From positions 731,001-795,000 of the forward strand of contig NZ_CP082966.1 in assembly GCF_019968605.1 (NCBI RefSeq): a DNA stretch of 64,000 nucleotides. Reading direction: 5' to 3'. Shown here piece after piece: positions 55,489 through 64,000 of this stretch. The translations under genes and the position numbers were made by a program. Every line of letters begins with the position of its first letter. The first letter of the stretch is position 1. The notes beneath the pieces were generated by a model. It was given only the letters and a program-made list of their open reading frames with translations, had not been told where the DNA came from and did no database searches. This stretch comes from Polaribacter litorisediminis (GTDB taxonomy: Bacteria > Bacteroidota > Bacteroidia > Flavobacteriales > Flavobacteriaceae).

Positions 55489-57705
55489 ATGAAAAAATCA
55501 GTTCTAATATTAATTCTAACCTTAAATAGTATTTGTTTTTTTGGGCAAGAAATATTATTTCAGAAAGTTACTTTAACAGATTCAGTTGCTATTGCAAAAC
55601 AAATGAAAAAAATAGCAGAATTTTGTGATACAGAAAACATGTCTGAATTAGATGTGTTTAAGTTTCAATTAATAAGAGGTAATTATAAAGAGGCATTAAT
55701 TACCATCAAAAACAGAATTCAAGAAACACCAGCAAATCAAAGACAGTATTTAGATGTTTACCTGCATTATGTGGAAGCAAAGTTGTCTAAAAACTTTAAA
55801 GATGCGTTTAAAAAATCATATAGAAAATATGTAAAGAACTCTGATGATATTCAAGTGATTAATTTAGATAAAGCCTTAATCATTAGAGATCCTACTGATT
55901 ATTATGTGAGCAATTTTAAAAATACGTATAACAATATTAAATCAGAAAAGATATCACAAGAAATAGCTATAGATTTAGTAAAAAAATATTTTTTAAGTAC
56001 GGTATTTTCATCAACGAGAGCTATTTATTTTGAAGCAATAAAACAAGATCATAAACGTAGGTATGCCATAAATGATAGTATTGTAATCCCTATGAAAGAT
56101 GGTGCAGAGGTATCAATGGTGGTTGTAAAACGAAAAGGAAAATCGTCAAGTAAAAAATCGGCAATATTCGTTTCATCCATATATGCAGGAACCAATGAGG
56201 TTAGTGCTATGTTATCAGCATCTAAAGGTTATGTTGGAGTGATTGCAAATACAAGAGGAAAAAGATTAAGCAAAAGCGAAATAAAACCACTAGAATATGA
56301 ACATACAGATGTGTATGAAGTAATTGATTGGATTAGTAAACAATCGTGGTCTAATCAAAAAGTAGCCATGTTTGGTGGGAGTTACAATGGCTTTACACAA
56401 TGGGCTTCCATGAAACACAAAGTGCATCCTGCTTTAAAAACAATGGTACCTATGGTTGCTATTGCTCCAGGAATTGATTACCCAATGGAAAATAATGTAT
56501 TACACAATTATTCGTATTCTTGGAATTTCTATGTCACCAACAACAAGTTTTTAGATTTTAAAGCATCTAATGATTTTAATCGCTGGAATTCATTAAAAAA
56601 CACCTGGTACAAAACAGGAGTGGCATTTAACAAATTGGATAGTTTGGATGGTCAAGTAAACAAATTATGGAATACGTATATGCAACACCCAAGCTATGAT
56701 GATTTTTGGAAAAAAATGATCCCATACAAACAAGAATTTGCAAAAATTGACATTCCTATTTTAACCATTACTGGGTATTATGATGACTCACAAAGAGGAG
56801 CAATGTATTATTTTAACGAGCATCATAAATATACTAAAAATGCAAATCATTATTTGTTAGTTGGTCCTTATGATCACTGGACTGCGCAAACCAAGCCAGA
56901 AGAAAGTCTAAGAAATCACAAACTAGACAAAGTTGCTTTACTGAATATTGAAGAAGATCTTCTTTATCAATGGTTTGATTATATTTTAAAAGGAAAAGAA
57001 AAACCTAATGTTTTAAAAGATAAAGTCAACTTTCAAGTAATGGGCACCAATACCTGGATGCATAAACCGAGTTTAAATGCTATGACAAATGACACTTTGC
57101 AGTTTCATTTAAGTGATCATATAACTAACGATTTTTACGCTTTAAAACCAAAATCAAATAATTCAGAGATTTCCATGTCTGTAGATTTTAAAGACAGAAA
57201 AACTATGAATAACACAGACTATTATCCATGGCCTCTAGAACGTAATCAAATCAATGTAAATGATGGGTTGATTTTTAAATCTGAAACCTTAAAAGAAGAT
57301 GTTATCATCAATGGTTCATTTTCAGGGAATCTTGAGTTTTCAATCAATAAAAAAGATGTTGATTATTCTGTTATTCTTTATCAATTAACTCCAGAAGGCA
57401 ACTACTTTCATTTAAGCTATTATATTGGTAGAGCTAGTTATGCTAAAGATCGAGAACAAAGAAATTTATTGATACCAAATCAAAAAACGCAAGTTTCTTT
57501 CAATAATTCGAAACTAATCAGTAAAAAATTAGAGAAAGGAAGTCGCATTGTAGTTGTGGTTAATGTTAATAAAAACAATAATGCTCAAATCAATTATGGT
57601 ACTGGAAAGGATGTGAATATTGAAAGTATGAAAGATGCTGAAATTCCTTTGAACATCACTTTTACAGGAAATAGTTCTATTTCTTTACCTGTGTTTAAAA
57701 TTTAG
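55489..57705 (+). CDS. CocE/NonD-type hydrolase (S15 family)
   Basis: 738 residues from ATG 55489, giving a signal peptide (LILILTLNSICFFGQ). An N-terminal helical part of about 180 residues precedes the alpha/beta-hydrolase with Ser298 in GGSYNGF, Asp in GYYDDSQRG and His in GPYDHW, then the C-terminal jelly-roll domain of X-Pro dipeptidyl peptidases (FSGNLEFSINKKDVDYSVIL). Likely a periplasmic acyl- or peptidyl-hydrolase. Starts 30 nt after the lipoprotein. Confidence 0.87.
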   Translation: MKKSVLILILTLNSICFFGQEILFQKVTLTDSVAIAKQMKKIAEFCDTENMSELDVFKFQLIRGNYKEALITIKNRIQETPANQRQYLDVYLHYVEAKLSKNFKDAFKKSYRKYVKNSDDIQVINLDKALIIRDPTDYYVSNFKNTYNNIKSEKISQEIAIDLVKKYFLSTVFSSTRAIYFEAIKQDHKRRYAINDSIVIPMKDGAEVSMVVVKRKGKSSSKKSAIFVSSIYAGTNEVSAMLSASKGYVGVIANTRGKRLSKSEIKPLEYEHTDVYEVIDWISKQSWSNQKVAMFGGSYNGFTQWASMKHKVHPALKTMVPMVAIAPGIDYPMENNVLHNYSYSWNFYVTNNKFLDFKASNDFNRWNSLKNTWYKTGVAFNKLDSLDGQVNKLWNTYMQHPSYDDFWKKMIPYKQEFAKIDIPILTITGYYDDSQRGAMYYFNEHHKYTKNANHYLLVGPYDHWTAQTKPEESLRNHKLDKVALLNIEEDLLYQWFDYILKGKEKPNVLKDKVNFQVMGTNTWMHKPSLNAMTNDTLQFHLSDHITNDFYALKPKSNNSEISMSVDFKDRKTMNNTDYYPWPLERNQINVNDGLIFKSETLKEDVIINGSFSGNLEFSINKKDVDYSVILYQLTPEGNYFHLSYYIGRASYAKDREQRNLLIPNQKTQVSFNNSKLISKKLEKGSRIVVVVNVNKNNNAQINYGTGKDVNIESMKDAEIPLNITFTGNSSISLPVFKI

Positions 57706-57718
57706 TATTAACTAGAAA

Positions 57719-57764
57719 AAAGCTTAAGTCTAAAATCGTTACATAAAAAAAAGTCTTAAGCTTT
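57719..57764 (-). terminator. Hairpin between the convergent hydrolase and regulator-3 genes
   Basis: AAAGCTTAAG (57719-57728) pairs with CTTAAGCTTT (57755-57764) across a 26-nt A-rich loop. The right arm overlaps the last codons of response regulator 3. T runs are present on both strands, so it may end both transcripts. Confidence 0.55.
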
Positions 57765-58496
57765 ATTACCTTTATTGTTGCTCATATTTTCGATCACATT
57801 CAAAAATTCCTCTCTATAATTACTACTTATTGGAATTTCTTTTCCATCAATAATTACAGCATGTTTTTTTACAGTTTCTATATGTTTTAAAGCTATGATA
57901 TAAGATCGATGAATTCTCATAAAATATTTTTTTGGAAGCAATTCTAGTACTTCAGATATTTTATAACGAGCCAAAATAGATCTATTTGTAGTTTTAAACG
58001 TCACATAATTACCATCGCTTTCAATATATTTAATATTATCAATAGACAATTGATGAAAATCTGACCCACTTTTTATAAAAACAGATTGGTTAGAAATAGT
58101 TTTAGAAATATTGGTAGTATCTATAATTTTGTTTTCAGAGCTGTTAATCAGCATCTCTTTTACTTTCATTACTGCTTGAATTAATCGATCAAATTCTATA
58201 GGTTTCAGTAAGTAATCAATAGCATTTAATTCGTAGCTTTTTAAAGCATATTCAGAGTAAGCAGTTGTAAAAATAATTAGAGGCGGTTTTTTTAGAAACT
58301 TTGGAAAACTAATGCCTGATAATTTGGGCATATTAATATCTAATAAAATAAAATCAATCGGATTTTTTTGCAAATAATCGAGGGCTTCTAATGGGTCTCT
58401 AAAAGAATTCTTCACGTCAACAAAAGGGATGTTACTTAAATGAAATTTAAGAACATCAATAGCTGCGGGCTCATCATCTATTATTACACAATTCAT
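57756..58496 (-). CDS. LytTR response regulator 3
   Basis: 246 residues. Receiver with Asp7/Asp8, Asp53 (FILLDINMP), Lys in IDYLLKP; LytTR domain (about 140-240; NIKYIESDGNYVTFKTTNRS, YFMRIHRSYIIALKHIETV). It follows kinase 3 by 8 nt on the minus strand. No box pair like those of system 2 is seen before this operon, so its DNA target probably differs. Confidence 0.92.
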   Translation of the reverse strand: MNCVIIDDEPAAIDVLKFHLSNIPFVDVKNSFRDPLEALDYLQKNPIDFILLDINMPKLSGISFPKFLKKPPLIIFTTAYSEYALKSYELNAIDYLLKPIEFDRLIQAVMKVKEMLINSSENKIIDTTNISKTISNQSVFIKSGSDFHQLSIDNIKYIESDGNYVTFKTTNRSILARYKISEVLELLPKKYFMRIHRSYIIALKHIETVKKHAVIIDGKEIPISSNYREEFLNVIENMSNNKGNKA

Positions 58497-58504
58497 ATAA
58501 TTTG

Positions 58505-59536
58505 CTAATCGAGTTGTAGATTGAGTAAAGATATAAAATATCCTTTTTCTTCTTTGGTTTCTAGAGTATACGCCTTAGGATAAAGAATAGAAAGCCTTTT
58601 TTTTAGATTATCTAGTCCAAATCCAGATGATTCATCATTCAAACCATAAGTCCCTTGTCTGATAGTATTACCTACCTTAAACGTTAACCTATTATGCGTA
58701 ACTTTTAATGAGATATCTATGATTGATTTTGATTTGGGATCAATTCCATGTTTTATTGCATTTTCAACAAACGGAATGAGTAACATTGGACTTATTTTAG
58801 GTGTACTAACTTCCCCTTGAATATCAAAATTTATATACACTTCATCTTCTTCTGCTATTCGTAATTGATACACCTGAATGAAGTTTTTAAGGTGGTGAAT
58901 TTCTTTTTCGAGAGATACTTTATCCGAATTGGTTTCATAGACCATATAACGCATTAATTCTGCTAATTTAGCAATGCCATCAGCTAATTCCGGAACATTA
59001 TGCTTTAAAGATTTGGCATAGAAACTATTTAAAACATTAAATAAAAAATGAGGATTAATTTTTGATTTTAAAAAAGCCATTTCTGTAGAAAGCTTTTCTT
59101 CTAATAATACCCTTTTCAGTTTCTCATTATGAATCCAATATTTAATTAATGAATAGGATAAAGCAACTAAAAGTATAAAAAAACTAATTACGGCGTTGTA
59201 TATTAAATGTACAGTAAAAGACTCATTTTCAGAGGAAAAAAAAGAGGCTAAATAGCTAAAATCAATGCTGCTTTCTAAAAAGTTAATGAAAATAAATCCA
59301 CCTAATACGGAAAGAACTAATAACTTTATTTTTTTTAAACGTAAAAACTTTGGAACTAAATAAAAGGCAGTCCCATAAAATATAATTTGATTGATTATGG
59401 TACCAAAACCAATAGCAACCCAATATGGGCCTTGGTCTTTTCTAAAATCACCAATAGTAGATGTGTAATTTAAAATTAAAAAGTAACCAATTGCCCAAAG
59501 GAATATATGAATTATTGGTTCTATAAATTTTTTCAT
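58505..59536 (-). CDS. LytS-type sensor histidine kinase 3
   Basis: 343 residues. Four hydrophobic helices (to about residue 130), then His163 in SKINPHFLFNVLNS and the ATPase domain (LLIPFVENAIKHGIDP, SGFGLDNLKKRLSILYP). Faces the serine hydrolase at 59760 divergently. Pairs with the regulator 8 nt downstream. Confidence 0.92.
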   Translation of the reverse strand: MKKFIEPIIHIFLWAIGYFLILNYTSTIGDFRKDQGPYWVAIGFGTIINQIIFYGTAFYLVPKFLRLKKIKLLVLSVLGGFIFINFLESSIDFSYLASFFSSENESFTVHLIYNAVISFFILLVALSYSLIKYWIHNEKLKRVLLEEKLSTEMAFLKSKINPHFLFNVLNSFYAKSLKHNVPELADGIAKLAELMRYMVYETNSDKVSLEKEIHHLKNFIQVYQLRIAEEDEVYINFDIQGEVSTPKISPMLLIPFVENAIKHGIDPKSKSIIDISLKVTHNRLTFKVGNTIRQGTYGLNDESSGFGLDNLKKRLSILYPKAYTLETKEEKGYFISLLNLQLD

Positions 59537-59759
59537 TTCATATGTTTAAGATTCAAAAATAACGTTTTATTCTTTTTCTAAATTTAAAAGTGATGAATTG
59601 ATTATATGATGTGACCAAAATTGATGTTACTGTTAAGTATCAGCTGTTTCACATGTTTTAAAGGTTTTGAAACATTTAAAAGGCGGCTCATCACATTCAT
59701 TTTTGTATACAATTTTTACGATTTATTATTGCCTAATATTAATCGTAAGATATTTAAAA

Positions 59760-61568
59760 ATGAAAAAATCAATCGTAGTTTTAGTTACATTAATCCTTAG
59801 TTTTAGTGGATTTAGTCAAGAGAATTCTAACTTTAAATTAGAAGATAAAATCAACGAAGTGTTTCAAAGTTATGCGCACTATAATCGTTTTATAGGAAAT
59901 GTACTCATAAGTAAAGAGAACAAAATTATTTACAATAAAAGTTTTGGGTTTGCTGATGTAGAAAAGAACAAAAAGAATTCTAAAAAATCGATTTTTAGTA
60001 TTGCTTCTGTAACCAAACCATTAACAGCAGTAGGGATTATGAAGTTGGTTGAAGAAGGTAAGCTTTCATTGGAAACGCCTATTAGTACTTTTTATCCAAA
60101 TTTTATTCCAGAGTATTCAAAAAAAATCACAATTCGTCATTTACTAAATCATAGTTCAGGAATGCAGGCAAATATTGGGAGGATAGATGATCAAGGTAAT
60201 GGTTTAATGCCTGGAGAAAATGCAATTACTATAGATGAACTTTTGGAAAAATTTAAAGATTCAAAATTAAAATTTGAACCAGGAAAAGGATATGAGTACA
60301 ATAACTTTGGTTATACACTTTTAGCTAATATAATTGAAAAAGTAACTGGTAAATCTTATGCTGATTATATGGAAGAAACCATATTTGAGCCAGCCAGTAT
60401 GAAAAACACTGCTGTAAATACGTATAAAAAACTAAGATATAAAGCGTATTCACATATAGGTTTGGGTATGCAATCATTTAAAAAATTAGATTATCCTATT
60501 CATACCTCCTGGATTAAAGGTGCAGGAAATATTAATGCTACCGCTAAAGATTTATACAATTTTATGACAGCTTTGGAAAATGGAACTTTATTAAAACCTT
60601 TATATACAGATAAAATATATAGCAATACACAGCCTACTGGATATAATGACACGAGATACGGATTTGGGTGGAGAATTGAAAACAAAGGAGGAGAAAAATG
60701 GATTAATCATACAGGTTTACTTCCTGGAACAGCTTCTATTATTGGATTTTTGCCAGAGAAAAATATTAAAATAATTATTTTATCAAATGCAACTACAACA
60801 GACCTTATTTCTGAAAGTACTTTTCAAGGAAAAAATCAATTTGTTGATGGAGCTATAATCGATAATCTAATTAAAATAATACAAAACAAAGCCCCAGAAT
60901 TACTACCTATAGCTGTTAAATCTAAAAACAAAAAAGTAAAAAACTCTAAAAAGACCTACAGCCTTGATAATGAGCACTCATTAATGATTACGAAAGAAGA
61001 TGATAGCTATTTATTAAAAACAATAGGAGAAGAACCTTGGTCAATTTTTACGTATCAATTTTCAAGAAATGCAGCAAAAAATAATAAAGCAAGTGAAGCC
61101 GCTTTATTTTTTGCAAATGCAATGAGCACTCAAAATTTTGAAGGTCTTGCCAAGTATGGAAATGATGAGATGAAAGGGTTTTTAGGTTCTGATCAAGGCG
61201 TAAATCAGTTAAAAGGAATGTGGGATTACTTTATCAAACAAGCAGGTACTTTTAAATCGTATAATATTTATAAAATTATAGGAGAAAAGAATAAAAATGT
61301 ACATGTAAGATTTCATTTTGAAAAAGAAGATGTTGGTTTTGTTTTAGGTCTTAACGCTTCAAATAAAATACAAGGAATGTTTATGGATGATGCTATCAAA
61401 ACAAGCACCATTGCATCGGTAAAACTAATTCCTATACATGAAAATGAATTTTTTATCAATGGACATCAAAATGAGGGTATGCAAGATTTGAGAATAAAGG
61501 TATCTGAAAAAGGAATGATCCTAATAGATGGAAACATAGAGTTCAATGCTCAGATTTTAAAATACTAA
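59760..61568 (+). CDS. Secreted serine hydrolase (beta-lactamase fold) with extra C-terminal domain
   Basis: 602 residues from ATG 59760, chosen for its signal peptide (SIVVLVTLILSFSGFSQ). Ser83-Lys86 in SVTKP, Tyr-Asn in YEYNNFGY, and HTGLLPG late in the domain make an intact beta-lactamase/DD-peptidase-like enzyme. The C-terminal 200 residues include FFANAMSTQNFEGLAKYGND and KGMWDYFIKQAGTFKSYNIY, an NTF2-like domain. Between 59536 and 59760 a 7-bp inverted repeat (TGTTTCA...TGAAACA, 59645-59674) is seen. Confidence 0.85.
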   Translation: MKKSIVVLVTLILSFSGFSQENSNFKLEDKINEVFQSYAHYNRFIGNVLISKENKIIYNKSFGFADVEKNKKNSKKSIFSIASVTKPLTAVGIMKLVEEGKLSLETPISTFYPNFIPEYSKKITIRHLLNHSSGMQANIGRIDDQGNGLMPGENAITIDELLEKFKDSKLKFEPGKGYEYNNFGYTLLANIIEKVTGKSYADYMEETIFEPASMKNTAVNTYKKLRYKAYSHIGLGMQSFKKLDYPIHTSWIKGAGNINATAKDLYNFMTALENGTLLKPLYTDKIYSNTQPTGYNDTRYGFGWRIENKGGEKWINHTGLLPGTASIIGFLPEKNIKIIILSNATTTDLISESTFQGKNQFVDGAIIDNLIKIIQNKAPELLPIAVKSKNKKVKNSKKTYSLDNEHSLMITKEDDSYLLKTIGEEPWSIFTYQFSRNAAKNNKASEAALFFANAMSTQNFEGLAKYGNDEMKGFLGSDQGVNQLKGMWDYFIKQAGTFKSYNIYKIIGEKNKNVHVRFHFEKEDVGFVLGLNASNKIQGMFMDDAIKTSTIASVKLIPIHENEFFINGHQNEGMQDLRIKVSEKGMILIDGNIEFNAQILKY

Positions 61569-61582
61569 AAGAAAATACGACA

Positions 61583-62140
61583 ATGAAAAATTATAACAAT
61601 ATTATCTCCCAGCTTTTATCATTTTTTTTACTTCTATCACTTTTAAGTTGTAATTCATATGATGATACTTTTGATGGAGGAAACATTCCTTTATTTACAG
61701 AATCAGATATGTCTAAGATTCATGGAAACTCTGAAAAATCATGGCAAATTACAAAAATTATTAATGATTATTACGACCCTATTTATCATTTAGAAATTGA
61801 ACTTTCTTGTTTAGTTGACGATGTGTATACTTTTTCAAGCACTACAAACGAATTTTCTGTGAATTTAGGTGACGATAAATGTTTTGGCACCAACGAAGAT
61901 GGAATTTTTACTGCTGATGTTGAAATTTTTGATGGTGAATTGGTATTTATGGATGCTTCAAATGGAGAAACAATTTACTTGCGTTACTCAAGAGGATACA
62001 TGAATGCTGATGGCACTGCACAAGGAATTTCTATTCGATATTATAAATTGGCAGAATTATCAGAAACTAGAATGGTATTCTATAGAGAAAAAATAAAATT
62101 TGGGGAGTATACACAGGCAATTATATTTGACGCAATTTAA
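61583..62140 (+). CDS. Lipoprotein of unknown function (lipocalin-like)
   Basis: 185 residues, lipobox LLSC (cysteine near 23). KSWQITKIINDYYDPIYHLE and YTFSSTTNEFSVNLGDDKCF resemble lipocalin-like beta-barrels. It lies 14 nt after the serine hydrolase and 15 nt before the LRR lipoprotein, so the three form an operon. Confidence 0.7.
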   Translation: MKNYNNIISQLLSFFLLLSLLSCNSYDDTFDGGNIPLFTESDMSKIHGNSEKSWQITKIINDYYDPIYHLEIELSCLVDDVYTFSSTTNEFSVNLGDDKCFGTNEDGIFTADVEIFDGELVFMDASNGETIYLRYSRGYMNADGTAQGISIRYYKLAELSETRMVFYREKIKFGEYTQAIIFDAI

Positions 62141-62155
62141 AAGTAAATTATAAAT

Positions 62156-63067
62156 ATGAAAAAATCAAACCAAATTTCACTAATATACTTCTGCATACTA
62201 GTACTAATAAGTATAATTGTGTCATGTTCTAACGAAGTTAATAATACAGATTTAAATCGAGATTATTTAAGTATACCTGATACAAGTTTTGAATCGATAC
62301 TTATACATACAGGTATAGATTCTGATGGTATTGTAAATCAGCAAATGTTAAAAAGTGATGCTGAGGGAATAACTATCCTTGACTTAAGTAATCTAGAATA
62401 TGGAGCTATTAGTGATTTAACAGGAATAGAAGCATTTACTAGCTTAAGAAAATTAAATGCCACTCAGCATGATATTGAACAAATTGACTTAAATTATAAT
62501 ATAAATTTAGATACGTTAAATCTCGCAGGAAATAGGTTATCTAATATTAATCTTAGTAATAACAAAAATCTAGTTTTTGTTGATTTAAAAGCTAATGAAA
62601 TGAATTCAATAACTGGATTGTTAGAATTAAGCGAATTAAAAAACTTGGATTTGTCTTGGAATTATTTTGAAACCTTAAATATTTCTAGTGAATCGTTAGA
62701 AGTTTTGCATATGAGTAATAATGATTTGTATTCACTAGATATAAGTGCAGTTCCAAATCTTAAAAACTTACTAGTAACATCGAATAAACTTCAAAGTTTA
62801 GAGGTGTGTTCAAATAGATTGTTAGAAACTTTACTGGTTTCTGATAACGTGTTGCAAACTATTAATCTTACAGAGAACCATAGTTTAACACACCTTTACA
62901 TTACAAGTAATTCTCTCATTAATTTAGATGTAAGTTCTAATCAAAATCTTATTGATTTAAAAGTAGATAGAAATCAAAATTTGTATTGTATTAAAATCCT
63001 TGATGGACAAAATATACTAATAGTTTCAAAGTCAGATAATCAAGAACTAAATGCTGATTGCAATTAA
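62156..63067 (+). CDS. Leucine-rich-repeat lipoprotein
   Basis: 303 residues. Lipobox IIVSC. N-terminal YLSIPDTSFESILIHTGIDS, then DGIVNQQMLKSDAE, nearly identical in order to the gene at 41869. About nine LRR units follow (LDLSNLEYGAISDLTGIEAF, LDLSWNYFETLNISSESLEV). Probably outer-membrane attached. Third gene of the serine-hydrolase operon. Confidence 0.87.
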   Translation: MKKSNQISLIYFCILVLISIIVSCSNEVNNTDLNRDYLSIPDTSFESILIHTGIDSDGIVNQQMLKSDAEGITILDLSNLEYGAISDLTGIEAFTSLRKLNATQHDIEQIDLNYNINLDTLNLAGNRLSNINLSNNKNLVFVDLKANEMNSITGLLELSELKNLDLSWNYFETLNISSESLEVLHMSNNDLYSLDISAVPNLKNLLVTSNKLQSLEVCSNRLLETLLVSDNVLQTINLTENHSLTHLYITSNSLINLDVSSNQNLIDLKVDRNQNLYCIKILDGQNILIVSKSDNQELNADCN

Positions 63068-63207
63068 AAATCTTACAAAACTGTGAGATACGGTTTGGGT
63101 TTGAATTTGAAAAAGAGTATAATATTGTAAAGGAGATGGTTTTTAATATTTCTATTACATTTTGAGTTTAATGTTAAGGTTTTAAATTATTTAAAGAAAA
63201 TACAACA

Positions 63208-64000
63208 ATGAAAAAATATACAATTCTGTTTTCAGTACTATCATGTGTAGTCTTTATAAATGCTTGTAACAAGAGAGTAAAAAAAAGCGATACGATTTCA
63301 AAAAAAGAAGAGTTATACCAAGGTTTAAAACCACCAGGTTTAATTCCAGAACGCTTTGCACCTGGTATAGTTTCAACAGATAATTTAGAATTTATGGCTG
63401 CAATTTCGCCTAATTTAGATGAGTTTTATTTTTCAAGACAGAAAAAAGGGGAAGCTTCTAAAAATTTGGGCATCCGATTTGAAAATGGGAATTGGAAAAA
63501 ATTTATGGAAGAACCAAACACAGGGGAAATGTTTATTTCTACAGATAATACAACCCTATTCTTGGGCAATACCTACAAAGAAAGAACAGCAACTGGTTGG
63601 TCAAAAGAAAAGAGTCTGGGTTTACCTTTTGAGCGAATTTCTATTATGCGATTGACATCTTCTGATTTAGGTTCATATGTTTTTGATGAAAGAGATTCTA
63701 TTGGAACACTAAGAATGTCTGTTGTACATAACGGTATTCGTCAACAGCCCATAGAAATGGGAAATGTATTTCAATCAGGTACATATATCTCACATCCTTT
63801 TATTGCTCCCGATGAAAGTTATATTATTTGGGATTGTGAAAAAGAAGAAGGTTATGGAAGTTCTGACTTGTACATTAGTTTTCGTAAAAAAGATGGATCA
63901 TGGAGTTCAGCCATAAATATGGGGGAAAATATCAATTCAGATAAGGAAGATGGTTATGCAAGTGTTACCTCAGATGGTAAATATCTAATTTTTCATCGTG
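63208..64000 (+). CDS. PD40 beta-propeller lipoprotein, truncated by the window end
   Basis: 264 codons are in the window. Lipobox FINAC. Segments GLIPERFAPGIVSTDNLEFM, PFIAPDESYIIWD and SVTSDGKYLIFHR match the paralogue at 30285 (GFNPIPFAPGLVSTDLYE, PFIAPDESYLLFD, SITPDGKYLFFSR). The end of the gene lies beyond 64000. Confidence 0.85.
   Translation, partial: MKKYTILFSVLSCVVFINACNKRVKKSDTISKKEELYQGLKPPGLIPERFAPGIVSTDNLEFMAAISPNLDEFYFSRQKKGEASKNLGIRFENGNWKKFMEEPNTGEMFISTDNTTLFLGNTYKERTATGWSKEKSLGLPFERISIMRLTSSDLGSYVFDERDSIGTLRMSVVHNGIRQQPIEMGNVFQSGTYISHPFIAPDESYIIWDCEKEEGYGSSDLYISFRKKDGSWSSAINMGENINSDKEDGYASVTSDGKYLIFHR

Noticed and set aside
59645..59674. TGTTTCA...TGAAACA inverted repeat before the serine hydrolase at 59760
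   Set aside because: Seven-bp arms in AT-rich DNA are weak evidence for an operator; mentioned only in the gene entry.
63419..63655. 78-codon frame in another phase inside the PD40 gene
   Set aside because: Shadow: the lipoprotein frame starting at 63208 has a lipobox and matches its paralogue throughout.
18353..64000. Right attachment site of the tRNA-Ser island
   Set aside because: Searched by eye for the tRNA-Ser 3' end (CCCTCTTTCTCCGC); no second copy was found in the window.
1..64000. CRISPR array or complete insertion sequence
   Set aside because: No series of regularly spaced repeats and no transposase gene was seen.

Overview
The window is a low-GC chromosomal segment of a bacterium in the phylum Bacteroidota, almost certainly family Flavobacteriaceae. 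Evidence: the gene order tuf - tRNA-Trp - secE - nusG - rplKAJL - rpoBC, typical flavobacterial protein sequences (DUF3467, PafA phosphatase, LytTR two-component pairs, PD40 lipoproteins), several perfect TAnnTTTG promoter boxes of the Bacteroidota sigma factor, few Shine-Dalgarno sequences, TTG starts, and tRNA genes without an encoded CCA. Genus cannot be fixed from the sequence alone.

Layout. 1-12.1 kb: the end of tuf, tRNA-Trp and the translation/transcription core operon up to rpoC, then a DUF3467 gene. 12.2-18.4 kb: an isocitrate dehydrogenase with an NAD-type cofactor signature, a minus-strand membrane acyltransferase-like gene, a minus-strand aroC - membrane LuxR regulator - secreted protein operon, and tRNA-Ser(UGA). 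18.4-25.1 kb: a small integrated island starting right behind tRNA-Ser. It carries an IntDOT-like tyrosine recombinase, RteC, an excisionase-like HTH protein, a replication-type winged-helix protein, a DnaC-like ATPase and a HipBA toxin-antitoxin module, with REP-like elements and long inverted repeats. No relaxase or transfer gene is visible.

25.1-48.5 kb: a patchwork accessory region. It has decayed genes (serine hydrolase, DUF1330, TPR and porin-like fragments), a TolB/TPR/AraC regulator, secreted hydrolases, beta-barrels and lipoproteins, an extra tryptophanyl-tRNA synthetase and two integron attC-like hairpins that appear to delimit gene cassettes. Two promoters here (before a medium-chain dehydrogenase and before a beta-barrel gene) share a 52-bp module with identical spacing.

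48.5-64 kb: a signalling-rich block with three complete LytS/LytTR two-component pairs. Between and around them lie a lipoprotein, a CocE/S15-type hydrolase, a serine hydrolase, a leucine-rich-repeat lipoprotein and a truncated PD40 lipoprotein. The promoters of the second histidine kinase operon and of the lipoprotein-hydrolase operon contain the same pair of boxes at identical spacing to a promoter box, which suggests one LytTR regulator controls both.

The most promising items for follow-up are the LytTR promoter architecture, the shared 52-bp promoter module, the attC-like cassette carrying trpS, and the HipBA module apparently inserted at the 3' end of an island ATPase gene.
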